This document shows, piece by piece, positions 33,896-43,469 of a stretch of DNA of 45,019 bases. The notes below the pieces were generated by a model. It was not told the origin of the DNA. It worked only from the letters and a program-made list of their open reading frames with translations, and did no database searches. The DNA is from Streptomyces atriruber (GTDB taxonomy: Bacteria > Actinomycetota > Actinomycetes > Streptomycetales > Streptomycetaceae). The position numbers and the translations under genes were made by a program. The stretch lies in assembly GCF_001418325.1 (NCBI RefSeq), contig NZ_LIPN01000167.1, forward strand, positions 1 through 45,019, written 5' to 3'. The stretch's first letter is position 1. The number at the start of each line of letters is the position of its first letter.

Positions 33896-34903
33896 GTGCT
33901 CATCGACACCTATGGCCGTGTAGCCACTGACCTGCGCGTTTCGCTGACCGATCGCTGCAATCTGCGCTGCACGTACTGCATGCCGGAAGAGGGCCTGCAG
34001 TGGCTGGCCAAGCCGGACCTGCTCACGGACGACGAGATCGTGCGCCTCGTGCGCATCGCCGTCACCCAGCTCGGCGTCACCGAGGTCCGCTTCACCGGCG
34101 GCGAGCCCCTGCTGCGCCCCGGCCTCGTCGGCATCGTCGAGCGCTGCGCCCAGCTGGAGCCCCGCCCCAGGATGTCCCTGACGACGAACGGCATCGGCCT
34201 CAAGCGCACCGCGAAGGCCCTCAAGGCCGCAGGCCTCGACCGTGTGAACGTCTCGCTGGACACGCTGCGCCCCGACGTCTTCAAGACGCTCACCCGCCGC
34301 GACCGCCACAAGGACGTCCTGGACGGCCTCGCGGCCGCCCGTGACGCGGGCCTCACCCCGGTCAAGGTCAACACCGTCCTGATGCCGGGCCTGAACGACG
34401 ACGAGGCCCCGGACCTGCTGGCCTGGGCCGTCGAGAACGACTACGAACTGCGCTTCATCGAGCAGATGCCCCTGGACGCCCAGCACGGCTGGAAGCGCGA
34501 CGGCATGATCACCGCGGGTGACATCCTGCAGTCCCTGCGCACCCGCTTCGAGCTCACCGAAGAGGGGTCGAAGGAGCGCGGCTCGGCGCCCGCCGAGCGC
34601 TGGATCGTGGACGGCGGCCCGCACCGCGTCGGCGTCATCGCCTCCGTCACCCGCCCGTTCTGCTCGGCCTGCGACCGGACCCGGCTCACGGCCGACGGAC
34701 AGGTGCGCACCTGTCTGTTCGCCACCGAGGAGACCGACCTGCGCGGGGCGCTGCGCGCGGCCCCGGAGGACAGCACGGACGGGTCGGACGAGGCCATCGC
34801 CCGCATCTGGAAGCTCGCGATGTGGGGCAAGAAGGCGGGCTCGGGTCTGGACGACCCGTCGTTCCTGCAGCCGGAGCGCCCGATGTCGGCGATCGGCGGC
34901 TAG
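33896..34903 (+). CDS. moaA: GTP 3',8-cyclase MoaA (molybdenum cofactor biosynthesis)
   Basis: A 335-residue radical SAM enzyme that converts GTP to the cyclic intermediate in the first step of molybdenum cofactor synthesis. The N-terminal radical SAM cluster is CNLRCTYC (Cys21, Cys25, Cys28), with FTGGEPLLR as the SAM-binding block. The second, substrate-side cluster is Cys256, Cys259 and Cys273. The C-terminus ends in Gly-Gly, which is needed for activity in MoaA. The GTG at 33896 has GGGGAGGGG upstream. Its stop overlaps the convergent small gene by 4 bases. No other moa genes are in the window. Confidence 0.95.
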   Translation: MLIDTYGRVATDLRVSLTDRCNLRCTYCMPEEGLQWLAKPDLLTDDEIVRLVRIAVTQLGVTEVRFTGGEPLLRPGLVGIVERCAQLEPRPRMSLTTNGIGLKRTAKALKAAGLDRVNVSLDTLRPDVFKTLTRRDRHKDVLDGLAAARDAGLTPVKVNTVLMPGLNDDEAPDLLAWAVENDYELRFIEQMPLDAQHGWKRDGMITAGDILQSLRTRFELTEEGSKERGSAPAERWIVDGGPHRVGVIASVTRPFCSACDRTRLTADGQVRTCLFATEETDLRGALRAAPEDSTDGSDEAIARIWKLAMWGKKAGSGLDDPSFLQPERPMSAIGG

Positions 34904-35151
34904 CCGGCCCCGCCGCTTTTGGCGTCGTCCCCGGCGGCGGCCTCGCGCGCCTGCCACTCCTGGAGCACCACCACGTCCTTCAGGAAGCCGCGCACGCCCA
35001 GGAACTGGGAGAGGTGCTCGCGGTGTTCCTCGCACGCGAGCCACGTCTTGCGCCGCTCCGGGGTGTGGATCTTGGGGTTGTTCCAGGCAAGCACCCAGAC
35101 CGCGTCGGCGCGGCAGCCCTTGGCGGAACAGATCGGGTTTTCGTCACTCAC
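34900..35151 (-). CDS. Small conserved actinobacterial protein of unknown function
   Basis: An 83-residue soluble protein. The conserved core PICSAKGCRADAVWVLAWNN and KTWLACEEHREHLSQFL contains three cysteines and several histidines (CxxxxC, then CxxH) that could bind a metal. It is found beside moaA in other Streptomyces as I recall, but no function is known to me. The GTG at 35151 is chosen because the family begins near SDENPICS; the ribosome site is weak, and the frame stays open to 35196. Its TAG overlaps the moaA stop on the other strand. Confidence 0.7.
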   Translation of the reverse strand: MSDENPICSAKGCRADAVWVLAWNNPKIHTPERRKTWLACEEHREHLSQFLGVRGFLKDVVVLQEWQAREAAAGDDAKSGGAG

Positions 35152-35180
35152 AGTCGCGTCCAAAGTGCTGCAAACAAGGC

Positions 35181-35226
35181 GACGCCGAGCAGCCACGGGG
35201 GGAGCTGCCCGGCGTCGGTCTGTCGC
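35181..35226. terminator. Hairpin between DUF3099 and the small gene
   Basis: GACGCCG at 35181-35187 pairs with CGGCGTC at 35220-35226. After one mismatch, GCAGC at 35189-35193 pairs with GCTGC at 35214-35218, leaving a loop of about 20 bases. It lies downstream of the leftward DUF3099 gene and 30 bases upstream of the small gene's start, so it may be a terminator or a leader structure. Confidence 0.45.
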
Positions 35227-35338
35227 TCCGACGGGGGATGCGGAGCGCGTACGAAGTATGTCATGGGGGACCCGGCTACTGGCACCGGAACTACATGATT
35301 GATCTGAGGTTTTCTTGAGCTTGGCGCAACGTCGACGG

Positions 35339-35725
35339 TCAGCTCTGTTCGTGTGAAGTGCCGCGCCGCTGGTCGTGCGCGGGCCCCAGGGGATCTTCCG
35401 GGACGGATTCCGCGGCGGCGGCCGCGGCGGGCGGCGCCAGCATTGGCCGAGAAGGAGCGGGTACGAAGGTCGACGGCAGCGAAGGCGGAGACTCCCGGCC
35501 GGCGTTCGCGATCACGACGGAGATGTACGGCAGGAGGACACCGAGCACCAGTGCGACGAGGGCGACGTGTCGCTCGACGTTCCACAGCACCGCGGCTGCC
35601 ACCACGGACACCGTTCGGACCGACATCGAGATCACATAACGCCGCTGCCTGCCCCGCACGTCCTCCGCGAGACCCTGTCGGGCCCCCGTGATCCGGAAGA
35701 CCTGGCCGCTGCTCTGCTTCCGCAT
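35339..35725 (-). CDS. DUF3099 family membrane protein
   Basis: A 128-residue protein with two membrane helices at about 32-49 and 53-74, joined by the short turn WNVERHV. The RQRRYVISMSVRTVSVVAA opening of the domain is the DUF3099 hallmark, a family found in actinobacteria with no known function. A long proline- and alanine-rich tail follows. The ATG at 35725 has GGTGG upstream; GTG at 35728 is the alternative. It stands alone on the minus strand. Confidence 0.8.
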   Translation of the reverse strand: MRKQSSGQVFRITGARQGLAEDVRGRQRRYVISMSVRTVSVVAAAVLWNVERHVALVALVLGVLLPYISVVIANAGRESPPSLPSTFVPAPSRPMLAPPAAAAAAESVPEDPLGPAHDQRRGTSHEQS

Positions 35726-35865
35726 CACGTTCCACCGCCCTGTCCGCTGTGCCGGACTCTCCCTGGTTGAGCACCCCGGTCCGGCCCGCTCAACGTTACG
35801 CCGCGGCTGCGCCGCCTACGAGACCGGGGGAGCCTTCACCTCGGTGCCCTGCCTGCGCCGTGCCA

Positions 35866-35899
35866 CGTATGGAGGTGCCCGACATGCGCCGTATGGAGG
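35866..35899 (+). repeat. Two 10-base direct repeats upstream of glsB
   Basis: CGTATGGAGG occurs at 35866-35875 and again at 35890-35899, 24 bases apart, between 85 and 52 bases before the GlsB-family start. They could be regulator sites or chance. The rest of the 225-base space between DUF3099 and this gene contains nothing else I can identify. Confidence 0.3.
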
Positions 35900-35950
35900 A
35901 CGGGACGACACTGGCGGTAACGCTCGTGTAGAGCCGACTAGGAGGCAGCT

Positions 35951-36226
35951 ATGGGCTGGTTGTGGGCGATCATCGTGGGATTCGTGCTGGGGCTGATTGC
36001 CAAGGCGATCCTGCCGGGGAAGCAGCACAGTCCGCTCTGGCTGACCACGGTGTTCGGCATCATCGGAGCCGTCCTGGGCAACTGGCTCGCGACGCAGTTC
36101 GGGATCAATGAGACCAAGGGCATCGACTGGGGCCGCCATGCGCTCCAGCTGGTCGCGGCGCTCGTCGTCGTCGGCGTCGGTGACGCGGCGTACACGATGG
36201 TCCGGGGCAACAAGCGAAGGGCGTAG
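35951..36226 (+). CDS. GlsB/YeaQ/YmgE family stress response membrane protein
   Basis: A 91-residue protein with three membrane segments at about 2-19, 29-47 and 57-75, and the glycine-rich pattern IIVGFVLGLIAKAILPGK and TTVFGIIGAVLGNWL of the transglycosylase-associated (GlsB/YeaQ) family. These small proteins respond to osmotic and envelope stress; the molecular role is unclear. AGGAGG lies 6 bases before the ATG at 35951. A bidirectional hairpin separates it from tyrS. Confidence 0.88.
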   Translation: MGWLWAIIVGFVLGLIAKAILPGKQHSPLWLTTVFGIIGAVLGNWLATQFGINETKGIDWGRHALQLVAALVVVGVGDAAYTMVRGNKRRA

Positions 36227-36234
36227 CCGTACGA

Positions 36235-36266
36235 AGAGGGGCCGGTCCGCACGGACCGGCCCCTCT
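36235..36266. terminator. Bidirectional hairpin terminator between glsB and tyrS
   Basis: AGAGGGGCCGGTCCG at 36235-36249 pairs perfectly with CGGACCGGCCCCTCT at 36252-36266. It lies between two convergent genes (stops at 36226 and 36297), so it can end both transcripts. Confidence 0.8.
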
Positions 36267-36296
36267 CGTATGCGCCGTTCACGCGGCGTCGGCGGG

Positions 36297-37565
36297 TCAG
36301 CCCGCCGTGACCTCGACCGCCGCCAGGTTCTTCTTGCCGCGGCGCAGCACCAGCCACCGCCCGTGCAGCAGGTCCGCACGGGCCGGCACGTGGTCCTCGG
36401 CGGCCACCTTCACGTTGTTCACGTAGGCACCGCCCTCCTTCACCGTGCGCCGGGCGGCGGACTTGCTCGCCACCAGGCCCACCTCGGCGAGCAGGTCCAC
36501 GACCGGGCCGAGCTCGGCGACCTCGATGCGCGGCAGCTCGGAGAGCGCGGCGGCCAGCGTCGCCTCGTCCAGCTCCGCCAGGTCGCCCTGGCCGAAGAGC
36601 GCCTTCGAGGCGGCGATCACCGCGGCGCACTGGTCCGCGCCGTGCACCAGCGTGGTCAGCTCCTCGGCGAGCGCGCGCTGCGCGGCGCGCGCCTGCGGAC
36701 GCTCCTCGGTCTGCTTCTCGATCTCTTCGAGCTCCTCGCGGGACTTGAAGGACAGGATCCGCATGTACGTCGAGATGTCCCGGTCGTCCGTGTTCAGCCA
36801 GAACTGGTAGAACGCGTACGGCGTCGTCATCGCCGGGTCGAGCCAGACGGCGCCGCCCTCGGACTTGCCGAACTTGGTGCCGTCCGACTTGAGCATCAGC
36901 GGCGTGCCGAGCGCGTGGACCGTGGCGTCCGGCTCCAGGCGGTGGATCAGGTCGATGCCCGCCGTGAGGTTGCCCCACTGGTCGCTGCCGCCGGTCTGCA
37001 GCGTGCAGCCGTACCGCCGGTTGAGCTCCAGGAAGTCCATGCCCTGCAGGAGCTGGTAGCTGAACTCGGTGTACGAGATGCCCTCCTGGGACTCCAGGCG
37101 GCGGGCCACGGAGTCCTTGGTCAGCATCTTGTTCACGCGGAAGTGCTTGCCGATGTCGCGCAGGAACTCGATCGCGGACATGCCCGCGGTCCAGTCGAGG
37201 TTGTTCACCATCGTCGCGCCGTTCTCGCCCTCGAAGGACAGGAACGGCTCGATCTGCGAGCGCAGCCGGGCCACCCAGTTCGCGACCGTCTCCGGGTCGT
37301 TCAGGGTGCGCTCGGCGGTCGGCCGCGGGTCGCCGATCTGGCCCGTGGCCCCGCCCACCAGCGCCAGCGGGCGGTGCCCCGCCTGCTGGAGCCGGCGGAC
37401 GGTGAGGACCTGGACGAGGTGCCCGACGTGCAGGCTCGCCGCGGTCGGGTCGAAGCCGCAATAGAACGTGACGGGACCGTCCGCGAGCGCCTTGCGCAGT
37501 GCGTCTTCATCGGTGGACAGGGCGAAAAGCCCCCGCCACTTCAGCTCGTCGACGATGTCCGTCAC
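36297..37565 (-). CDS. tyrS: Tyrosine--tRNA ligase
   Basis: A 422-residue class I aminoacyl-tRNA synthetase that charges tRNA-Tyr. The HIGH motif appears as HVGH at 46-49 and the KMSKS motif as KFGKS near 230. An S4 RNA-binding domain lies at the C-terminus ([20 protein letters not shown]). The GTG at 37565 has GGAG about 10 bases upstream. I see no T-box in the short upstream space (37566-37622), only a small TGCAC-GTAG-GTGCA repeat at 37599-37612. It is a single gene between two other leftward units. Confidence 0.95.
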   Translation of the reverse strand: MTDIVDELKWRGLFALSTDEDALRKALADGPVTFYCGFDPTAASLHVGHLVQVLTVRRLQQAGHRPLALVGGATGQIGDPRPTAERTLNDPETVANWVARLRSQIEPFLSFEGENGATMVNNLDWTAGMSAIEFLRDIGKHFRVNKMLTKDSVARRLESQEGISYTEFSYQLLQGMDFLELNRRYGCTLQTGGSDQWGNLTAGIDLIHRLEPDATVHALGTPLMLKSDGTKFGKSEGGAVWLDPAMTTPYAFYQFWLNTDDRDISTYMRILSFKSREELEEIEKQTEERPQARAAQRALAEELTTLVHGADQCAAVIAASKALFGQGDLAELDEATLAAALSELPRIEVAELGPVVDLLAEVGLVASKSAARRTVKEGGAYVNNVKVAAEDHVPARADLLHGRWLVLRRGKKNLAAVEVTAG

Positions 37566-37622
37566 GGGTCTCGCGTCTCCTTGGGTGTGCTGACACAGTG
37601 CACGTAGGTGCAGGGTCCGAGG

Positions 37623-39017
37623 TTATACGCCCTGGCTGACCGAACTCATATTGAAATCCGGGACGCGCAGCGCGGGCATCGCGGCCCGGGTGAAGTAGTC
37701 GCCCCACTCGCGCGGCAGCGTCTTCTCGGTGCGGCCCGCCTCGGAGGCCCGCCCGAGCAGGTCCACGGGCGATTCGTTGAACCGGAAGTTGTTCACCTCG
37801 CCCACCACCTCGCCGTTCTCGACGAGGTACACGCCGTCCCTGGTCAGCCCGGTGAGCAGCAGTGTCGCCGGGTCGACCTCGCGGATGTACCAGAGGCAGG
37901 TCAGCAGCAGCCCGCGCTCCGTGGCCGCGACCATCTCGTCCAGTGTGCGGTCGCCGCCGCCGTCCAGGACGAGGTTGTCGACGGCCGGCGTCACCGGGAG
38001 CCCGGTGAGCGCCGCGCTGTGCCGGCTGGTGGCGAGGTGAGCGAGCTCACCGGCGCGGATCCACTCGGTGGCGGCCAGCGGCAGGCCGTTGTCGAAGACC
38101 GAGGCGTCGCCGCCCGAGGCGTGCGCGAGCACGAAGGGCGCCGACTCCAGGCCCGGCTCGTGCGGGTCGCTGCGCAGCGTCAGCGGCAGCTCGGCCAGCC
38201 GCTCGCCCAGGCGCGTGGCACCGCCCGGCTTGGAGAACACCGTGCGGCCCTCGGCGGCGTCGCGGGCCGACGACTGCCACAGCTGGTAGATCAGCAGGTC
38301 CGCGACGGCGGTCGGCGGCAGCAGGGTCTCGTACCGCCCCGCGGGCAGGTCGATGCGCCGCTGCGCCCATCCGAGGCGCTGGGCCAGCTCCGCGTCGAGG
38401 GCGGCCGGGTCGACGTCCTTGAAGTCGCGGGTGGCGCGGCCCGCCCACGCCGACTTGGTGCGGTCGGGCGACTTGGCGTTGAGCTCCAGGGTGCCGTTGG
38501 GCTGGTCGTGCCGCAGGCGCAGCCCCGTCGACGTACCGAGGTAGCTCGTCACGAATTCGTGGTTCGCGAAGCCGTAGAGCTCCCGGCCGCCCGCGCGGGC
38601 CCGGGCGAACGCCTCGCCGAGCGCCGGGGCGAAGTCCGCGAAGACAGCCGAGGACGTCTCGGCGGGCGCCTCGGTGAAGTCGGGGGAGGCGGTCGTGCCG
38701 GTCACCAGCGGCTGCGCGTCCTCGGCAGGACCCGCCCCGCGCGCGGCCTCCTCGGCGGCCCGCACCAGCGGCTCCAGGTCGTCCGCGGTCACGGCCGCGC
38801 GCGTCACGACACCGGAGGCGGTGCCTTCCTTGCCGTCGACGGTCGCGATGACGGTGAGGGTGCGGCCGCGGGTCACGCCGTTGGTGGTCAGGGCGTTGCC
38901 CGCCCACCGCAGGTTCGCCGACGACTCCTCGTCGGCGATCACGACGCAGCCGTCCGCGGTGGACAGTTCGAGGGCGCGCTCGACGATCTCGTGCGGCTTG
39001 GTGGCGCTGCGGCTCAT
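37623..39017 (-). CDS. PmbA-type (TldE) metalloprotease-family subunit
   Basis: A 464-residue TldD/PmbA family protein. It has the family's N-terminal alpha/beta domain and the C-terminal NFRFNESPVDLL region, but lacks the HExxxH of its partner, as expected for the PmbA/TldE subunit. In E. coli, TldD and PmbA form one heterodimeric protease that matures peptides such as microcins. The ATG at 39017 overlaps the tldD stop (ATGA), so subunits are made together. The open frame continues to 39305, but that part shadows tldD. Confidence 0.9.
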   Translation of the reverse strand: MSRSATKPHEIVERALELSTADGCVVIADEESSANLRWAGNALTTNGVTRGRTLTVIATVDGKEGTASGVVTRAAVTADDLEPLVRAAEEAARGAGPAEDAQPLVTGTTASPDFTEAPAETSSAVFADFAPALGEAFARARAGGRELYGFANHEFVTSYLGTSTGLRLRHDQPNGTLELNAKSPDRTKSAWAGRATRDFKDVDPAALDAELAQRLGWAQRRIDLPAGRYETLLPPTAVADLLIYQLWQSSARDAAEGRTVFSKPGGATRLGERLAELPLTLRSDPHEPGLESAPFVLAHASGGDASVFDNGLPLAATEWIRAGELAHLATSRHSAALTGLPVTPAVDNLVLDGGGDRTLDEMVAATERGLLLTCLWYIREVDPATLLLTGLTRDGVYLVENGEVVGEVNNFRFNESPVDLLGRASEAGRTEKTLPREWGDYFTRAAMPALRVPDFNMSSVSQGV

Positions 39018-40537
39018 CGACCGGCCTCCTGCGTGGTGTTCAGAATGTTCACGCCCCGGAACAGGGCGGACGGGCAGCCGTGGGAGACCGCGGCGATCTG
39101 GCCGGGCTGGGCCTTGCCGCAGTTGAAGGCGCCGCCGAGGACATACGTCTGCGGGCCGCCGACCGCGGCCATCGAGCCCCAGAAGTCGGTGGTCGACGCC
39201 TGGTAGGCGACGTCGCGGAGCTGCCCGGCGAGGCGGCCGTTCTCGATCTTGTAGAAGCGCTGTCCGGTGAACTGGAAGTTGTAGCGCTGCATGTCGATGG
39301 ACCACGACCGGTCGCCGACGACGTAGATCCCGCGGTCGACGCCCGCGATGAGGTCCTCCGTGGAGAGCCCGCCCGGGTCCGGTTGCAGCGACACGTTCGC
39401 CATGCGCTGCACCGGGACGTGGCCGGGGGAGTCGGCGTACGCACAGCCGTTGGAGCGCTCGAAGCCGGTGAGCTTCGCGATGCGCCGGTCCAGCTGGTAC
39501 CCGACCAGCGTGCCGTCCTTGACCAGGTCCCAGGACTGTCCGGCCACGCCCTCGTCGTCGTACCCGATCGTCGCGAGCCCGTGCTCGGCCGTCCGGTCGC
39601 CCGTCACGTTCATCAGCGAGGAGCCATACGCCAGCTTGCCGAGCTGGTCGAAGGTGGCGAACGACGTGCCCGCGTACGCCGCTTCGTAGCCGAGCGCGCG
39701 GTCCAGCTCGGTGGCGTGGCCGATCGACTCGTGAATCGTCAGCCAGAGGTTGGACGGATCGACGACCAGGTCGTACGCGCCCGCCCGGACGCTCGGCGCC
39801 CGCATCTTCTCCGCCAAATGCCCGGGAATCTCGGAGAGCTCCCGATCCCAGTCCCAGCCGGTCCCCGTGAGGTACTCCCAGCCGCGGCCGACCGGCGGCG
39901 CGATGGTCCGCATCGAGTCGAACTCGCCGGTCGACCCGTCGACGGCCACCGCGGTCAGCTGCGGGTGCAGCCGCACGCGCTGCTGCGTGGTCACCGTCCC
40001 CGCCGTGTCCGCATAGAACTTGTTCTCGTGCACGGTGAGCAGCGAGGCGTCGACGTGCGAGACCCCGTCGGCTGCGAGCAGCCGCGCGCTCCAGTCGGCG
40101 AGCAGCCCCGCCTTCTCCTCGTCCGGCACGGAGAACGGATCGATCTCGTACGAGGAGACCCAGGTCTTCTCGGCGTGCACCGGCTCCGGCGCGAGCTCGA
40201 CGCGCTCGTCCGACCCCGCGGCCTTGATGACCTGCGCGGACAGCTTCGCCATCGCGACGGCCTGGGACGCGACGCGGGCCGCCGCGTCCATCGTCATGTC
40301 GACCCCCGAGGCGAAGCCCCAGGTGCCGCCGTGCACCACCCGGACCGCATATCCGAGGTCGGTGGTGTCGGAGCTGCCCGCCGGTTTGGCGTCGCGCAGC
40401 AGCCAGGACGCGCTGCGCACCCGCTCCAGGCGGAAGTCCGCGTGGTCGGCGCCGAGCGCCCGCGCGCGGGCGAGCGCGGCGTCGGCGAGAGCCCGCAGCG
40501 GCAGCGCCGTGAAGGCTTCATCGATGGAATGAGGCAC
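39014..40537 (-). CDS. TldD-type metalloprotease catalytic subunit
   Basis: A 507-residue protein, the catalytic half of the TldD/PmbA protease. The zinc motif is HExxxH as HESIGH at 269-274, and the third ligand is the conserved cysteine in GGAFNCGKAQPGQ near residue 475. The complex degrades or processes unfolded peptides held in its central cavity. The GTG at 40537 has GGGAG 7 bases upstream. It leads the two-gene leftward operon; the divergent fabG lies 186 bases away. Confidence 0.92.
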   Translation of the reverse strand: MPHSIDEAFTALPLRALADAALARARALGADHADFRLERVRSASWLLRDAKPAGSSDTTDLGYAVRVVHGGTWGFASGVDMTMDAAARVASQAVAMAKLSAQVIKAAGSDERVELAPEPVHAEKTWVSSYEIDPFSVPDEEKAGLLADWSARLLAADGVSHVDASLLTVHENKFYADTAGTVTTQQRVRLHPQLTAVAVDGSTGEFDSMRTIAPPVGRGWEYLTGTGWDWDRELSEIPGHLAEKMRAPSVRAGAYDLVVDPSNLWLTIHESIGHATELDRALGYEAAYAGTSFATFDQLGKLAYGSSLMNVTGDRTAEHGLATIGYDDEGVAGQSWDLVKDGTLVGYQLDRRIAKLTGFERSNGCAYADSPGHVPVQRMANVSLQPDPGGLSTEDLIAGVDRGIYVVGDRSWSIDMQRYNFQFTGQRFYKIENGRLAGQLRDVAYQASTTDFWGSMAAVGGPQTYVLGGAFNCGKAQPGQIAAVSHGCPSALFRGVNILNTTQEAGR

Positions 40538-40673
40538 GGATGTCTCCCTGCTTTCGGCTCCGGTCAGGTCCGATCATGTCGCGCCCGACGCCCCGGCGGC
40601 CAGGGTTTTCTGTAGGGATCCGACAGGGAGTCCTCTTCGCCACTGTCGGTCGTCGATTCTCCGTATCGCGACA

Positions 40674-41443
<770 letters not shown>

Positions 41444-41447
41444 TCAC

Positions 41448-42209
41448 ATGAGCGGAATTCTCGACGGCAAGCGCATCCTCGTCACCGGTGTGCTGACGGA
41501 GGCCTCGATCGCCTTCCACGCGGCCAAGGTCGCCCAGGAGCAGGGCGCCGAGGTCATCCTGACCGCGTTCCCGCGGCCCACGCTCACCGAGCGCATCGCC
41601 AAGAAGCTCCCCAAGCCCGCCAAGGTCATCGAGCTCGACGTGACCAACCAGGAGCACCTGGACCGTCTCGCGGGCGTCGTGAAGGAGGAGCTCGGCGGCC
41701 TCGACGGCATCGTGCACTCCATCGGCTTCGCGCCGCAGGGTGCCTTCAACTTCCTCGAGGCGACCTTCGAGGACGTCTCGACGGCGATGCACGTCTCGGC
41801 GTACTCCCTGAAGTCGCTCACGATGGCCTGCCGTCCGCTCTTCGAGGGCGGCGCCTCGGTCGTCGGCCTCACCTTCGACGCGCAGTACGCCTGGCCGAAG
41901 TACGACTGGATGGGCCCGGCCAAGGCCGCCCTGGAGGCCACCAGCCGCTACCTCGCCCGCGACCTGGGCAAGGAGGACATCCGCTGCAACCTGATCTCCG
42001 CGGGGCCGCTCGGCTCCATGGCCGCCAAGTCCATCCCGGGCTTCGGCGAGCTCGCGGAGGTCTGGGACTCCCGCTCCCCGCTGAACTGGGACATGGCCGA
42101 CCCGGAGCCCGCGGGCCGTGGTGTCGTCGCCCTGCTCTCGGACTTCTTCCCGAAGACCACCGGCGAGATCATCCACGTCGACGGCGGCGTGCACATGATG
42201 GGCGCCTGA
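41448..42209 (+). CDS. fabI: Enoyl-[acyl-carrier-protein] reductase FabI (InhA-like)
   Basis: A 253-residue enoyl-ACP reductase that completes each fatty acid elongation cycle using NADH. The catalytic triad typical of InhA is visible as Phe143, Tyr152 and Lys159 (Y-x6-K in YDWMGPAK). The divergent SDR glycine motif GVLTEASIA at 14-22 is also typical. The ATG at 41448 is 4 bases after the fabG stop; the local ribosome site is weak, so coupling is likely. A strong hairpin follows. Confidence 0.94.
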   Translation: MSGILDGKRILVTGVLTEASIAFHAAKVAQEQGAEVILTAFPRPTLTERIAKKLPKPAKVIELDVTNQEHLDRLAGVVKEELGGLDGIVHSIGFAPQGAFNFLEATFEDVSTAMHVSAYSLKSLTMACRPLFEGGASVVGLTFDAQYAWPKYDWMGPAKAALEATSRYLARDLGKEDIRCNLISAGPLGSMAAKSIPGFGELAEVWDSRSPLNWDMADPEPAGRGVVALLSDFFPKTTGEIIHVDGGVHMMGA

Positions 42210-42242
42210 CCGGGCACCAGCCCCGGCAGCGGGTACGTTTTC

Positions 42243-42281
42243 GAGGCCCCGTCCCCCGCAGCGCGCGGGTGGCGGGGCCTC
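42243..42281 (+). terminator. Strong hairpin terminator after fabI
   Basis: GAGGCCCCG at 42243-42251 pairs with CGGGGCCTC at 42273-42281, and inside it CCCGC at 42255-42259 pairs with GCGGG at 42265-42269. It begins 33 bases after the fabI stop. Confidence 0.75.
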
Positions 42282-42336
42282 ACCCGTTCGGCCCCCTGGC
42301 CGGGCGGCGACGGGGGAGTGCCGCGCACTCTGAAGT

Positions 42337-42708
42337 GTGCGTCTTACCGGTGCGGTGCTCGTGGCTCTCGCTCTTGTGGCCGCCGCGCCGAGCGGCGTGC
42401 CGCAGGGTCCCTCCGCCGCGCGCGTGGAGGAGGAGAAACCCCGGCCCCGGCCCTTCGGTTCGGAGTGCCGCACCGGCGTCGCAGGCGCGCACGTCGTCGC
42501 GTACTGCCACAACCCCTACCCCGAGACCGACCGGGTCCGTCTCCACGTGGAGTGCGACCAGTGGTGGGACATCGACACCGACTCCCGGCCCGTCGAGGCG
42601 GGGCCCGCGATGACGGTGCGGCTCACGGGGCGGTGCTGGAAAGAGGTCCGCTCGGCCTGGGTCAGCCACCAGAAGTCAGCGCCCGGTCCCGTCCTTCGGC
42701 CCCGGTGA
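42337..42708 (+). CDS. Small secreted protein of unknown function
   Basis: A 123-residue protein. A short signal peptide (about 1-27) is followed by a mature domain with four cysteines (44, 57, 73 and 100), enough for two disulfides, and strand-like segments (DRVRLHVECDQWW, AMTVRLTGRCW). The GTG at 42337 lacks a good ribosome site, so the start is uncertain. I do not recognise the family. Its last 47 bases overlap the convergent regulator gene. Confidence 0.65.
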   Translation: MRLTGAVLVALALVAAAPSGVPQGPSAARVEEEKPRPRPFGSECRTGVAGAHVVAYCHNPYPETDRVRLHVECDQWWDIDTDSRPVEAGPAMTVRLTGRCWKEVRSAWVSHQKSAPGPVLRPR

Positions 42709-43378
42709 GCCGCTCCGGGCAGCACATGAAGGGGTAGCTCGCCGCCTCCGCCGCGGCGGCCTCCGCGTCGCCCGCGCGGATCGCGTCCACCAGCCGGGTG
42801 TGGTCCATGTGCGCCTCGGGCGTGAGCTCCTCGCCGATGTCCTCGCGCAGCCAGTCCCGCAGCACCTCTCCGAGGTCCGCGTACATGGCCGTCATGACGT
42901 CGTTGTGCGAGGCGGCGACGACGGCCATGTGGAACGTCGCGTCGGCCGTCACGAACGCCTCCGTGTCCCCGGTCGCCCAGATCTCCTCGCGGCGCACCAG
43001 CAGCGCGTCGAGCTGCTTGAGGTCGCGCTCGGTGCGGCGCTCGGCGGCGAGCTTCGCGGCGCTGGACTCCAGCGTGCTGCGCAGCTCGGCGATGTGCCGC
43101 GGGTCGGCGTCGGCGAACCTGCGCTGCATCACGCCCGCGAGCTCGCTCGTCGCGACCACATAGGTTCCCGAGCCCTGGCGGATGTCGAGCAGGCCGTTGT
43201 GCGCGAGGGCGCGCACGGCCTCCCTGACCGTGTTCCTGGCCACGCCCAGCTGATCGACCAGCTCGGGCTCGGTGGGGATGCGTGAGCCGACCGGCCACTC
43301 GCCCGAAGAGATCTGGTTGCGCAGCTCGGAGATGACCTGTTCGGAGAGTGCGGAACGGCGAGGGGTGGTCAGCGGCAT
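42662..43378 (-). CDS. FadR/GntR family transcriptional regulator
   Basis: A 238-residue regulator. The N-terminal winged helix-turn-helix (about 10-75) contains IPTEPELVDQLGVARNTVRE and GLLDIRQGSGTYV, both typical of GntR. The C-terminal FCD-type helical domain (about 85-225) usually binds an organic acid, often with a metal. The ATG at 43378 has GAAGGA upstream; the longer open frame to 43447 runs into the promoter region. It is divergent from the MFS gene, and the GATTGG-ACAG-CCAATC repeat between them is its likely operator. Confidence 0.9.
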   Translation of the reverse strand: MPLTTPRRSALSEQVISELRNQISSGEWPVGSRIPTEPELVDQLGVARNTVREAVRALAHNGLLDIRQGSGTYVVATSELAGVMQRRFADADPRHIAELRSTLESSAAKLAAERRTERDLKQLDALLVRREEIWATGDTEAFVTADATFHMAVVAASHNDVMTAMYADLGEVLRDWLREDIGEELTPEAHMDHTRLVDAIRAGDAEAAAAEAASYPFMCCPERLTGAEGRDRALTSGG

Positions 43379-43429
43379 GACGTTCCTTCGTGCGTGCGTG
43401 GCCCGTGGATGAGCAGTGTGACGTAATCG

Positions 43430-43445
43430 GATTGGACAGCCAATC
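43430..43445. promoter_or_regulatory. Candidate FadR/GntR operator
   Basis: GATTGG-ACAG-CCAATC has perfect 6-base arms and lies in the 91-base space between the divergent regulator and transporter genes. A second repeat, ATCAT-CCC-ATGAT, follows at 43443-43455. FadR-type operators are of similar length and are usually autoregulatory. Confidence 0.6.
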
Positions 43446-43469
43446 ATCCCATGATTCTATGATGGCTCC

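Noticed and set aside
35749..35931. 60-codon frame upstream of the GlsB-family gene
   Set aside because: It is proline-rich with no motif or ribosome site, and it overlaps the probable promoter.
36108..37607. 499-codon rightward open frame opposite tyrS
   Set aside because: tyrS is unambiguous on the other strand, and this frame has no recognisable domain.
37566..37622. T-box riboswitch before tyrS
   Set aside because: Only 57 bases separate tyrS from the next gene and no T-box sequence or long leader fold is visible.
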